DNA of 64,000 nucleotides from Bagarius yarrelli (GCA_005784505.1 VCAZ01000216.1:415470-479469), one strand, 5' to 3'. Positions 25,941 to 39,600 are shown, counted from the stretch's first letter. Notes: generated by a model not told the origin, from the letters alone. Made by a program: numbers and translations.

Positions 25941-26739
25941 CGTTTCCTTTTAATTGGAGGTCAAGGGCCTGTCTGTGTGGTTTTATATCATGATATATAT
26001 TAGCTGTTAGCTTTTGTATAGTGATATACGGTATATTAGCTGTGTAGGCCCAGGTGGCGTCAGCCAGTTTCCTTAAAAAGATAGAGACTTCTAAACAGAG
26101 TTAAATTGGTGCCTTCAAGTCCTCCAGTTTCCTATTTGGAAACTGCTTTTATTATGACTCTAGTGATATTACAATTTTTATGGCTATTAAAAGTGCAGTG
26201 GGACATTTTAGAAAATGCTAAATGTAGCTAGATAGTACTGAAACTGTCTAAAGCCACGCTTTCCAAATGCACACAGACTAGAAGACCGAAGACAATATTA
26301 CTACAATACATCATGTGTCATTTACTGTCTAGAAATCTTTATAGTTAGTAAGAGTACTAAAATACCAAACATTGCCCAATTACAAACCGCTGTAGCTGAG
26401 CCAATTTGTAAAGGTAAACAAACCACATAAAATATGAGTAACTATTAAATGTTTGTGAATGCACCGATAACATATCCTGTCTGTGTGAACAGGGTGCACA
26501 GATTTATGCACACACATATGTTGACCTATCATAATGTTTGGACTGAAAACTTTGATTGGACGACATCGTCCACAGAATTTATAAATACATATAAACACAT
26601 TTAGACCACTTAGCTTAATGATCTCTTTTGGGATGTTGAGACTTACAACCAACGGAACAAAAAAAAGACAATTACCTATTGCACTTTTAAATATTGCCTA
26701 GGTCATTTTTACCCACTCTGCATATTAGCTGTGTTGGAG

Positions 26740-26845
26740 ACAGATGATTCGCTGTGGCGACCCCTAAAAGGGAATAGCCGAATAGAGAAGAAGAGATATT
26801 AGCTGTGTGGTTTTGTGTTATGATATTTCTTTGAGCTATTTGATT
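26740..26845. repeat. Repeat end fragment beside the minisatellite
   Basis: The segment gattcgctgtggcgacccct then aaaagggaatagccgaa resembles the terminal part of a widespread fish repeat. It runs into a diverged version of the neighbouring 30-bp minisatellite unit. Confidence 0.4.
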
Positions 26846-27075
26846 TTATACCATGATATTTAGGCTGTATGGGTTTTATATCATGATATTTAGGCTGTAT
26901 GGGTTTTATATCATGATATTTAGGCTGTATGGGTTTTATAGCATGATATTTAGGCTGTATGTGTTTTTATATCATGATATTTAGGCTGGTATGGGTTTTA
27001 TATCATGATATTTAGGCTGTATGGGTTTTATATCATGATATTTAGGCTGTATGGGTTTTATAGCATGATATATAC
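26846..27075. repeat. 30-bp minisatellite
   Basis: About seven tandem copies of a 30-base unit containing tttaggctgtatgggtttta then tatcatgata. Copies differ by single bases or one-base insertions (tatagc for tatatc; ggctggtat). Looser relatives of the unit lie at about 25976-26056, 26790-26845 and 27160-27190, so the array sits in a larger zone of old duplication about 600 bases upstream of PDE5A exon 1. Confidence 0.9.
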
Positions 27076-27301
27076 TGTATTAGCTGTGTTGTTTTGTGGA
27101 TTTAAAAAAAAAGACAAGAATGAGTATTTTAGATTTCAGGATGATTTCGATTAAAGGTTTTTATATATCAGCTGTGTGGTTTGTATAATTTATAAGATTT
27201 TTAAGAGGATTAAAAGAACCACTTGTTTTCTTCCGGTTATTATGGCCAGGGTTATGAGTTTTCTAACCAAAATGTTGAAGGCCCACACAATGATAGAAAG
27301 G

Positions 27302-27406
27302 CGTGTGTGTGTGTGTGTGTGTGTGGGAGAGAGAGAGAGAAAGAGAGAGAGAGAAAGTGTCAGTGTGTGTGTGTGTGAGAGAGAGAAAGTAAGAGAGAAA
27401 GTGTGC

Positions 27407-27459
<53 letters not shown>

Positions 27460-27460
27460 T
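27302..27460. repeat. GT/GA compound microsatellite at the PDE5A 5' end
   Basis: Alternating blocks of GT repeat and GA (or AAAG-like) repeat, with three GT and three GA blocks. It lies 190-350 bases before the PDE5A start codon and so is in the promoter or 5' UTR. Its long plus-strand open frame is a product of the repeat. Confidence 0.9.
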
Positions 27461-27649
27461 CAGTCTCTGCAGAGGTCAGCCTGCATGTGCGCGCGCAATG
27501 TCGACAGACGGTGGTTCGGACGGATTTTATCGTGTTTCGTTACTCGGTTTCCTTTCAGCCGGTTTTGGCCGGAGTCACTGACGGTGTGTGGTTCCGTCCA
27601 AGCTTTTTAGCGGCTGATTGTTTACTTTTGTTGTTGTTGCGCGTGCGAC
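27461..27649 (+). promoter_or_regulatory. Candidate PDE5A promoter and 5' UTR
   Basis: This stretch is richer in GC and CpG than its surroundings, with gtgcgcgcgcaatg at about 27487-27500, and has no TATA box that I can see. It ends at the start codon, whose context (gcgacATGG) has a purine at -3 and G at +4. The transcription start cannot be placed from sequence alone. Confidence 0.5.
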
Positions 27650-30600
27650 ATGGAGGGTTTTCCTCCTGAAAGTGAAAGGATGGAGGCTTGGCTCGACGAC
27701 AACCTGGACTTCGCTCATTCTTACTTCGTGCGAAAGGCGACCCGGTGAGTGAAACCTAGTGCCGGACTGGGACTTATTATCAACCCTGGAGGTTCAGATC
27801 CATTTACCATTGACTATATTCAAATAATGGCATAAAAAACTTTAGTATATTAGTCCGCAATCGTGCACTGCTCTTTACAGGCTTGTAATTCATTGTATTT
27901 ATTATATTAAAATAGCATGTCCTGTTCGGTGCTAATGCAGTATAATCTAAGTGATGCTTTACAGTGCAGATGTATCCGAATAGTTAATAACTGCATTCTT
28001 TACAACAAAAACAGTGTAACCGTTAACCTTTCTATGTGTCAATTAGTGTTCATAAATATCCAAATATCAAATCAATACAAATGTAAAAACAATAGAATTA
28101 AAATAAAATGTATTACACTTTCCACTTTCCACATCTCACTTTCCTTTGCAATAAGGAGTTATTATTATTATTATTATGTTATATTATATTCTGTGCAAAA
28201 TTGCTCACATATATCCACCCTTTAAACAAAGTATAACTTTCTAATCAATGAAATATGGCCAACCCTAAAAAACATTAATGAACGTTATTAATCACTTTAT
28301 TAGGGTTACTTGTGTGATGGACAATCCAATCTCATGGTAGGCATCATTTAGATGATAGAGAGAGAGAGAGAAAAGGGATGAAAGAAACACAAATAGCACA
28401 GTTTTTTTTTTTTTTTTTTTTTTTTTTACAGAAGGACATTTTATTTCATGGAATTTTTACTATGCAAACAGCGTTGTTTTGCGCTAGCTTAATATTAGCA
28501 GGCTGTCTCCTGGTTTTCATTTGTACTCTCTGTGGTAATAAGGAAAAATGTACACAGCTCAGTACATTTGGCCGCGTCAGTTTGGACAGCTTTCTTTCTG
28601 TCTTTCTTTTTTTATTATTATTCTACCCTTTTAAACACCGTCTTTGCGCTTTCCACTCTCCATTTTTGCGCTTATTTTCGCTCGCATATCACCAACAACT
28701 AAAACAAGATGCCGCTGTCGGGGGAGTCAAAAAAACCATAATTACGTCATCATTGAAGAATCTTTAACAGTGTAGAAACTAACACTTCCGACACATCTTC
28801 GAATTCAATTAAGTTACCCCCAGTTCATTAACCTGCCCCACACTTACAAACTGCCCCTCCTGCTGAGGGAAAAAGAAGGAGAGTTGTGTTCTAGATTACA
28901 GTCAGTTACATCTCCACATGTCCCACACTGAGGGACAGTCATACACACAACTGAATTCGACCATATACACATTCATACACACAAATCTACATACACCCTT
29001 ACATACACACACAGCCCTGTTTGTCCTTTATTATTTTTTGTTAATGTTATTATATTGTTATGTTTTTTGAATTTAATTGAATTAAACTTGAACTGAACTG
29101 AACTGAACTGAACTGAACTGAATTGAATTGAATTGAATTGAATTGAATTAAACTGAACTGAACTGAACTGAATTGAATTGAATTGAATTGAATTGAATTG
29201 AATTAAACTGAACTGAACTGAACTTGAATTGAATTGAATTAAACTGAACTGAACTGAACTGAACTGAACTGAACTGAACTGAACTGAATTGAACTGAACT
29301 GAACTGAATTGAATTGAATTGAATTGAATTGAATTGAATTGAATTGAATTGAATTAAACTGAACTGAACTGAACTGAACTGAACTGAACTGAATTGAATT
29401 GAATTGAATTGAACTGAACTGAACTGAACTGAATTGGATTGGATTGGATTGAATTGAATTAAACTGAACTGAACTGAACTGAACTGAATTGATTGCTGAA
29501 CTGAATTGAACTGAACTGAACTGAACTGAATTGGGATTGGATTGAATTGAATTAAACTGAAACTGAACCTGCAACTAAACTGAACCTGAACTGAATTGAA
29601 TTGAATTGAATTGAACTGAACTGAACTGAACTGAACTAACCTGCTCCTGATGAGCCAATCCAGGCCTTGAAAAGCAGCCACTAAATGTGTCTATTTCTTC
29701 TAAAAAGACTTAAACTATCAAGAGAACCTAATATGTAGGTTTCAGTGATGCGGTTAGTAATCAGCAGAGGTGGGTAGAGTATCCAAAATCTGTACTCAAG
29801 TAAAAGTACTCCTGGAAATATTCACTCAAGTAAGTGTAAAAAAGTATCAGATGAAAAACTTCTCAAGTAATGAGTAGTTAATAGTTACTTCTGATCTGAT
29901 TAAAAACTACTTGGTGAGTTTTCACATTCTTCTAATCCAAAATTCTCTCTGTTCTGCTTATATAAAACAGGTTAAAAGTAAAAAGCCAATCTCAGTCCTG
30001 TGATAGATGTTAACATCACATCACCTGTCATTTACAATCCAATCTCAAACACACACAGATGTTTTATTAACAGTTAAACTGCTTTTAATTTTGTACTATT
30101 TATAAGCAGTTCCTTTAAAAAATATTTTATTTCCACATTTTATGTTTATGTATCCCTTTTTGATGTTATATGGATGTTTTACATTTTAGTCAATATAGCG
30201 AAATAAAAGTAAATTGTATTTATTTAAATAAAAGTACTAATCTTTTAAAATACTCTAAAAGTAAAGTTACCCCAAAATTTACGCATTAAATGTAACGAAG
30301 TAAATGTAATTAATTACCACCCACATCTGATTTTAGCATTGTTAAGTTTCTTCTAATAAATACATCATTCAGGAAATCATTTCGACATCTGCTCTAACAG
30401 TTTTTTCGTTTATTTATTCTGTCATTGTGTCATTACCTACTGTAAATGTAGTGTATTATAGTAAAGATTTATTGTAACGCATTGTAAAATAATTAATCTT
30501 TAAAATAAACTAGCGAACCGTTAATGTTCTTTAAAAGTTGTCTAAATGTTAGGACTAAATGTTCTTAAAATAACGTTTAACAATTCTATTTCCATGTTTA

Positions 30601-33600
30601 CAACAATATTTTCAGAACTTTTTCCTTGTGAAAGAAACCCTTGTGAAAAGAAAACGTTTTCTTGTTGGAAAGAAGTGTTGAAGGAGTTAACACCATTTAC
30701 AGACTTGAAGTCACACAATTTGTGCAATACTGTTTTTATATTTGTGTACACAAATTTATGTAAACTCCTGGACCGGTCCAAGATGCTACGCACAGCATTC
30801 CTCACCACAGGTTTGTTTCTGCGCTTGACTTCAAACTGAATAATAAACTGACGTCAGCTCATCTCATCCCCTTTTTTTGTTCGAATCAAACACATTTGCC
30901 CATGTAAGATACTATAATGCTTTTATTTTGCACATGTGGGCTGCTGTTGCCAAGAAACAAATGCATGACTGGTCATTGTCAGTGAATCTACATGTTTTAT
31001 GCACGGACGAGTGGGAGAGGCTCTTCGAAGTGAGTGCTATTGATTTAGCTATACAGGCTGAGGACACTCCCGGAGTCCACTGAGAATTCGCTGGAATCGC
31101 CCTCCTCTTGTTCTCTCTCTCGTTCTTCTTCTCTCTTGCCCTCTCTCCCAATCTCTCAATAACACACTCATGCTGTTATTTGTAGTCATCTCTAAGTTCT
31201 TCTTTTCGATACCTCTGAAATAATAAACTGTCAGCAGATTTATAGCATTAGGTTTTATAGCCGCAGTGGTTTTCCAGTTGATTTGCAGAAGTCAAAGCTG
31301 CGTTCAGTTTTATATAAAAGCAAAGGGACTTTGCACTTTGTGCACTTGAACATACGAGTGTCATTCTGTGAGAAACGGAGCAAAGCTTCTAGTCATTTTT
31401 ATTAGCACACTGTAAATGTCTCTGTGCAGCTGTACACTATTTTAAACTGTTGTGGGTATCATGTTAAAATGCATGTATGTACTACTGAATGCTGCATCAC
31501 ATTTAAAAGAAATCAGAAAGCTTCACATACATAATGACTGAGCCTAACTCAGTAAATCGACTGATACTTTTTCATCGTATCATTTATTTAATAAAAAAGT
31601 GATTTACAGTAACTTAAAAATATGTGTCTGTATACACACAAGTTGATTCTGGGAGCTTTGAATCATTCTTAGGACATGTGTTTGCCTGTTTTCAGGGAAA
31701 TGGTCAACGCTTGGTTCGCTGAGCGTGTGCATTCCATCCAGCCATCCCGTGAAGTGTCCAAGTCACTTACAGACGGCTCAAAAATTTACACTGAATCAAG
31801 TACCCTAACCGCTTCCGGCACCACTGAGAACCCTTCACCCAGTCCAGTTCCTTCTACACCGACACGCAAGATCTCTGCATCCGAGTTCGACCGGCCTTTA
31901 CGACCTATTGTGGTTAAGGACGCGGAGGGCTCGCTCACCTTTCTCGGGGACGCAGAACCGGCGCCTATGCCACCTCCAGCTCCTTCACACACGCTGGAGC
32001 GGACAGGGGGGGACCGTTGTGCTCGGCTTCTTGAGCTTGTGCGTGATGTGTCTAGCCACTTAGACCTTACAGCGCTCTGTCACCGTATCTTTTTACACAC
32101 ACATGAGCTAATCGCAGCTGATCGCTACTCACTGTTCTTGGTGTGTGAGGACAGCTGCAACCGAAAGTTCCTGGTCAGCCGGCTGTTTGATGTTGCTGAA
32201 GGCTCCACACTCGAAGAAGCATCCAACAGCGGCATCCGTCTGGAATGGAACAAAGGCATTGTGGGACATGTTGCAGCCTCAGGCCAACCGCTAAACATTA
32301 AGAACGCCTATGAGGTAAGGCTGCTTTAAACATATATATGAATATCTCTTACTTTTTGAGGTTGAACACGAATAACTTGTAATTTCCTGATTCAGTCAAA
32401 AAAATGTTTAAAAATGAGTTTAGCGAAATTAACTTTTTTGTTAATGAGCAGTATTTTACGATCGAATACGATCGATATATGACACGATGCATAAGTAAGG
32501 TATATCACAATCTATTGCAATACAATACATATTTCAATACATTGTAAAACTTTAAAAAGCGGTAAAACAAACAGCTAAATATACAATTTTTATAATTAAA
32601 TATTAAAGTAATCATGATTAAATTAAAATTTAATATAATCTATCAGTACCAAGAAGTAGGAATATTGATATTTTATTATTAAAAAAATATTGTGATAGTC
32701 TTTTAGCACCATAAGTTATTTTTTAAATTGGTTAACATTGATTTTGTGGGAAATACAAATACAGCATATTTGGCAGTTTTTAATAGGGATCCCCCACATC
32801 ATTAGCTATTTTAAATTAAAATTCTAACTTTGAAATATAGAAGATGTGATAAGATGGGTTTTTTTAGAATAAGATTTTTGTCAGTGCCATAGGGTTTATC
32901 GACCTATTCCTTTTTAGCAGCCTTATTCGATATATACCCATTTCATTTAAGTATACATAGTACACTGTACAATAATATAAAAATATACATTTTGGTTGTA
33001 AATGTATGTTTTTATTCAAGTACTACGTGTAACAATTTACTCTTTTTACACTATTTTAAATATATTTACTAAATTTTATTTATTTATTTTTTGGCCAACT
33101 TTACAAAAAGTTGCATTTAAAATGTTTACTAGCATATCTCTTGCTGTGATGCAGACGTCTGAGAGGGATACATGTTGCAGTAAAAGGCTTCATTAGAGGT
33201 TTTGCAATAGTAGTAGAAAAACAGGCAAAGTTCGGTACACAAAAGACAGTATAAATTCAGGCAAACAAATCCAAATCGACAGGCAGTAGACGTAACCCAA
33301 AAACAGAGCAGAGTTCAGAAAACCAGACAGACATAAACATAAACATGAACATGGAAATGCTCGGTAAGCTTGACAAGCAAACAATACTTCGCAATGTGCT
33401 TTCAGTTCTGCGAGCTCATGAAAGCTAGCCACAATAATTGCTAGCGGAAGTGCCGTAGTGCTCGGGTGAGGGTGACCTTTGGGGGTGGGGGGCCGGAATC
33501 ATTACAGTTGTTGTTGTTTTGTAAAGTATTATCTAAAGATGATAACTTATATCTGCCTTTTTATCTACGTTTACCACCATCTGCTCTATGTTAACCTTTG

Positions 33601-36600
33601 ACCCTTCCAAAGTCTCACTGTATCTTACTAGTAAAAACAGCTCTATTTAATTCTAAGTACCTTAAAAGGTCTATAATTGCTTTGTCGTCTTATCTTCCAA
33701 ATATACTTATTGTTTTGTATTATATATGGCAAACAAATTGGACTTTTGGTCTTAAAGCACATGTGCACTGTGTTTAATGGTATTATACGTAGATATTATT
33801 AATTTACAAGTAAAATGAATAAATATTGTTTTGTTATGTATCAGTAGTTACGCTAGTTGCTAGTCAACAGTTAAAATGAGCTCATCGCCTGTATTTTTAG
33901 GCCTGCTTAATTATGATGAAATGTAGCTCTCATAAAGAAATCATATAAGAGCGAAAGAGTGTGTGTGTTACCCACTTTATTAATGTTAATTAGGAAGCTG
34001 TTTGTCGGAGGAAGCCTGGCTTACAAGCACTAATCTTTTGCTTTAGAATTAAGATTATACTTTGTGTTGACAAGAAAGCAATAGAAATGCAGAAGCAATA
34101 CTTAACTCCAGAAATGACATACATCTTCGATTGTTTTTGAATACAAAACACTGAGTCAGCTAGTATAGATTTACAAAAAGCAAGCCATTTCAGCATTTCT
34201 GCTTGTTTCCAAAGTATTTAAAAGCTTTTGTTTTTTTATTGTAGGATCCTCGATTTAATGCAGAAGTGGACCAGATCACAGGCTACAAGACACAGAGCAT
34301 CCTGTGTATGCCTATAAAAAATCACAGAAATGAGGTGAGATTCAAAAAGCAAAATTAATGTCGTAGTTTTTTATGCTTGAGCATTTCTTCTGGCTTACAT
34401 TGCTTATATAGTGAATTTTCTTTCCAAAGGTTGTTGGTGTGGCACAAGCGATAAATAAGAGGTGTGGAGAGACCAGCACCTTCACAGAACAAGATGAGAA
34501 GGTACAAAAACTGTGAAACACAGTTAAAACTGTTGAAATATTTTTAGTAAATGTTCCAAAAGATTGGATTGCGGTTGTTTTAGACTGCTGTGAGGATTAC
34601 ACCACCGTCATCGTCTTACCTCTATAGGAAATGCTGGCGTGAGTTTTGAGTGCTTACTTCCACATCAGTCTCCTCTGGAGTTAGCTTTTTACGCTAACCA
34701 AAGTAGCACAACTTCATGAAGTATTGCCAGCCTGCGTGCACACAAAGCGTTATAGTCTATTGATGTTATTGCCACTGTTTATGACCTTTGATCTTTGTTT
34801 TTTGCATGTTTTGGTTATGCATTTTTGTTTTGTTTGCTAGTGTTCTATGCTATTTGTGTAATGACTTTTCAGGAAGTAGCCTTGTTTATTTTGCACTACT
34901 AGAGAAATTGTGGGATCTCTGAAAGCTCCAATTGTATCACCATTCACTTTAAATATATGCATCACCATCCCAGTGACTGTGATCATACATGAAGTATCTT
35001 ATGTGTTTTCCACATTGTTGCACTGCTTACAATTACAACTTGAATCTTTACTGAGAAATCTATTATCCTTTATGTTATCTCCATACTTAAGAAGCTCATC
35101 ATTCTGGATCTGCCTTGGCTTTTCACATATGAGCTAATTATTTTATAGACTCACAAAGACTTTTTACTCCAGTCTTCTCAGTGCCACTACTATTGCCTTA
35201 TGCTTCAGTGCCTCTCCAAGCACGTCGAGCAGGAAGAGAAATCTTTAATCACTAACGTGTCACAGGAATATACAGATTTTCTATAAATCTTCAGTAACAC
35301 AAAGGCAGCACTGAACCCCCCCCCCCCCATCGCTTCTGTGCGGGACTGTGCTGTCAAACTGCTAGCCAACCCCATGCCCCTTCAAAGTAAGGTATACCCA
35401 CACTCACTAACTGAAACGATGGCTATGGAAAGCTACATTGAGGATGGTCTAGCATCAGGGTTTATCAAACCTTCCACCTAACCAGCAGCAACAGTATTTT
35501 TTCTTGTTGAGAAGAAGAATGGTAGTCTAAGGCCGTGCCTAGACTAATGCAGCCAATGCAGCAACTAGTATAGTTTTTCTGTATTGCTCCGAGGTGCGCT
35601 AGAACAACTACTTATCTTCCTACCTGATTCCCTGTTTCTCATCGGAAGCTCCAATACCTGGTTTCAGATCATCCTAACATCAAAGCTAACTCTGTTCTCT
35701 GCTTCTGCCTCTCTTCTGTACTTATTGGCTCCTGTCTGGCTCCTCCGTGACAGTTATATTGAGAAGGTTGTACATAGAAAAAACAATATAACTTTCAACA
35801 GCAAAGCAGACACGCTCTCATGATGGTACAACTGCCTTCAAAATGTCATTCATCCAGAACCCATCATCCCACAGTCCTTGGTTCTGGACCCCAACCGTTA
35901 ACACATTATAGAACAGCTAAGGAGAGGGCAACACACAGACCCTCCAACCTGTCCCCCTGACAAAACTATCTTCTTCCAATGTTCCATGAATGTATCAATA
36001 ACTAGGTTCACTCGTCTCTTAGTTTTGGCCACCACAGGTGTCAAAGCTGCTTAGTGCTCATTTTAGTAGACTTCATCTCAGAACCTAGTTTCCAGTGTAT
36101 ACCATGGTACTGACTATTATTGATCGGTTCTCTGAGGCTTGTCCTTTGGTACCACTAAATGGCCTGCCCACTTCTATGAAGCTTTTTTGCCACTTGTTCC
36201 ATTTGTTTGGCATATCAGATCAATTTACCTCATGTTTCTATTACAAATTCTGTAAAAGGCTGGACATTAATGTCAGCCTAACCTCTGGTTACCATCCTCA
36301 AAGCAACGGCTAGGTGAAGAGGCTCAATCAGGAGGTTAGACTTTATCTAAGGTCATATTGCTATCATGAACAAGATTGGGGAGTGAGTTCTTACCCTGGA
36401 ACAAGTATGCACAGAACTCCTTTACTCCTTCACTCCTTTACTACTGTTCTCACATCATTCCAGTGCATGCTCTGCCACCAACCACCTATGTTTCCATGGG
36501 CAGGGGAGCATTCCATGGTACCAGCAGTAGAGCACTGGATGAACCGCAGTATGCAGCGTGCTGGGAAAGCGCTCACGTGCACCTGAAACAGGCCATCAGA

Positions 36601-39600
36601 GCCCAACATGTCCTGGTAAAGGCAGCTCCACCCCGGCTGTCTTTATACTAAGCGTTATTCACTACTGTTCTGATTGCCACTGTTTATGACCTTTGTTTTC
36701 TTGACTACATTTTTTGGTTTCATGTCTTGGTTTTGTGTGCTAGTGTTCTATGCTATTCATGTACCGACTCTGCCTGTTCTCTTTTCCCTGCACTTTGGAT
36801 TACCTGTTGTTCAATTAATAACCTGTTTACTTTTTCTGCATGCACAGGACTTTTCTTCCTACTTGGCATTCTCTGGGATAGTTCTGCACAATGCACAACT
36901 CTATGAGACATCACAGCTTGAGAACAGGAGGAATAGGGTATGTTTTTTTTTTTCTTTTGCTAAATTTCTCATAAATAAATTAATCCTGAAAGGGTCTTTT
37001 AAAAATCTTCTTTAAGTAGCTTTTAAAACCTTGTCTTTTATGCCCAATGCACACTGTGGTTTAGGTGTTGTTAGATCTGGCCAGTCTTATTTTTGAAGAA
37101 CAACAGTCTTTGGAAGTCCTGCTGAGGAAGATTGCAGCCACCATCTTGTCTTTCATGCAGGCTCAGGAATGCACTATATTTATTTCTGATGCTGAAACAA
37201 CAGTAAGTGCAAAAATCTCATATTATAATTTATATTACCTTTCAAGGAGATATTTCTATGTCCTATGTGTGTATGCAGTTTTTATATGACAGTGGAAGAT
37301 GTTGCGCACACAGTAAGCTACAAATAAATTATTCATTTATTTAAGCAAATAAGAATAATTACATTTTTAAATAATCTAAACACTGTATGCAGCCAAATTG
37401 TTGTAGTAGAAAACATTATTCATACAGTACTAAAAGTTAGCGCCTTATGTAAGCACTATTTACCTGTCCAGGATAAATGTAAATCATGGGTAAAATAGTG
37501 CAGTGTATTGAGAATTATGTGGTTTGTTCTATTGGTGGTCATAACTAGACTCAGCTGGTCTTAACCATGCAATTTACCTAAATCATAAAATACCTGCACC
37601 TTAGTTACTTGCATCCAAAATGCATCTAATTAAATGTCAGCTGATAAAATTATTGTTTGACAATACAATATAAAAAAGAAATTAACAGTTTAAACATGAT
37701 TCACTTAGAGGTCAATTACAAGATTTACGATAAAATAATTCAACTCTCCTCTTACAGGATTATACTTGGGCACCTCTTGCTCAGATTATTTTAGATGACA
37801 AGTATTATAAAACTGCATTTTTCTTGCCCAAACACATCCTGATTGCAATACCTTCCCTTATTGCATAAAATGATAAAGGCTTATGTACAGAATGATGACC
37901 ATTGCAGTTATCTTACGCTAGACAGTAAGCAAAATTAACAACAGTTAATTAATGTAGAAATTTGTTTCAATACGAAAGGCAGTGCTGAGTGTTTGGGTTA
38001 AGTTGTGCGGGAGAGTGGAAGACCAGTCTGAAGGCAACACTAGTTTCATTTATAGTAGAGCCAACAGCAGAAGACAGCCTGAATTGCTTCCTTATACTAG
38101 ACTGCCAAAAAAGCAATAACAGTTTCACACACACACATACGCACAAAGTAAACAGTTTTTGCTATTTAATAATGCATAAAAATGTTGAGGTACCGACTGA
38201 TATATCAGTTTGCCGATTTTATTAGCTGATATGAGCCATCGATATCGGTGAATATTCCGCCAATGTCACACCGAAATTAACTTTTTTTTAAAGAACGCAG
38301 ATATAATGCTTGAAATTGTGTAATTACTTAGTTTGTCCAGACAAATGACAAATAAAGCTTGACTTGTCTTAACTTGACTTGACAGACTACATCTGTCACA
38401 TGACATTGTGGGAAGGATGGGGAGAAAATTACATCAGGGGAAAAGGAAAAAGTATATTTATTGATCATTTTTTCTGTGTTGACACATCTTTTGCGATGTA
38501 TTAACATTCGTGATTCGAGCACCTTTTATAGTTAAAACAAGTGATATGTTCAACACTACTGTCTTACTTACTGTCTGAATTGTGTACAAATTATTTACTC
38601 AGAACACACCAGAAAACACATCAGATCGTTATTGTGTTTACCCTTTCTGGCAAGAGTAGTTAGTAGGATTTAGCCTTAATAATTTACAGTATTTTCATGT
38701 TATTTATGTTATAAGTGCACTGATGTCATTTTGGATAATAAAGTATATCAATATCAGGGTTTTTTTTTTTCAAATATCATAATCGGCCCACAAAAACTCA
38801 TATTGGTTGGGCCCCAGTGTGTAATAATGACTATTCATGTAATTGATCTGCTATTATAGTTGCATATCAGGTTATAACACTGACCTGTAATTAAACTAAT
38901 TTTTAGAAATGGATATCACTAAGCATAACACATTTGTTTTTAGGAGACGGTAGAAGTCAAAGTTATATTTTAACTCTTAATTGGATAATTATTAGGGTGC
39001 TGCCAATAATCAGCAGACCTGCCTGTACAACTGTTGGTGGTTATGGTTAGAGACATGGTCTAAAGCCAAACTTTCTGGGAAATTAGAAAAGTTTTTTAAA
39101 TTTGGAGATAAGAATGTTATTATGTGCTGTATAATACACAGATAGTTTATGTTTTTATGCATAGCAAAAGTGTTTAATGTGCCACAGTTTGCTTATCATG
39201 TTCTAAAGGAATAATGTACTGGAGTTTTATTAGTTTAAACTGAAAGTTATAGTTTGCTTATTCTCTTTTTACGAAAAAAGGTCTTAAAGTGTAATAAAAC
39301 CTGCATTTAAAATGGATGACCACTTTTAGCATCTGATCAAAGTTGACATTTTCCATTGTCTGCGGGAGGTCTGTTCTTCTCTATGGTGGTCTCTTGCAGC
39401 ATTGACCCACATGTTGAGAAGAACATGAAGAGCTCTGCGTTTTGTCAGATTGACAGAGTTTTTGTAGGCCAGTGGTACAGTATCATTGTAAAGTTTAAAA
39501 GAGGAAAGCATAGTTTACATCTGGGCCTGTATTCACAAAACGTGCTATCTTACCAAGAGTTCTCCCAAAAGCCAGTGAAGAGTTTTCTCTTAAAACCTAT

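Larger units (their letters stand above)
27745..31695 (+). other. PDE5A intron 1
   Basis: A 4-kb phase-2 intron. It contains an ATT microsatellite (about 28158-28178), a poly-T tract (28402-28427), the pentanucleotide array (29085-29640), a hAT-type copy (29765-30329) and a GC-richer patch at about 30940-31130. I looked in that patch for an alternative PDE5A first exon, as mammals have, but found no ATG-to-donor segment that fits the exon 2 phase convincingly. Confidence 0.6.

Noticed and set aside
27176..27610. 144-codon plus-strand open frame just before PDE5A
   Set aside because: It crosses the GT/GA microsatellite, has Cys-Val and Arg-Glu runs typical of such repeats, and does not join the PDE5A frame.
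29148..29681. 177-codon minus-strand open frame rich in Ser, Gln, Phe, Val and Ile
   Set aside because: It is the translation of a pentanucleotide array. A five-base repeat without stop codons stays open by chance in several frames.
30877..31083. 68-codon plus-strand open frame in a GC-richer patch of PDE5A intron 1, considered as an alternative first exon
   Set aside because: The frame ends in a stop codon with no donor that would fit the exon 2 phase, and the protein has no resemblance to a PDE5A N-terminus.
36095..36651. Plus-strand open frames in PDE5A intron 4 considered as a gene
   Set aside because: They are pieces of a Gypsy integrase interrupted by stops and frameshifts, flanked by LTR-like direct repeats.
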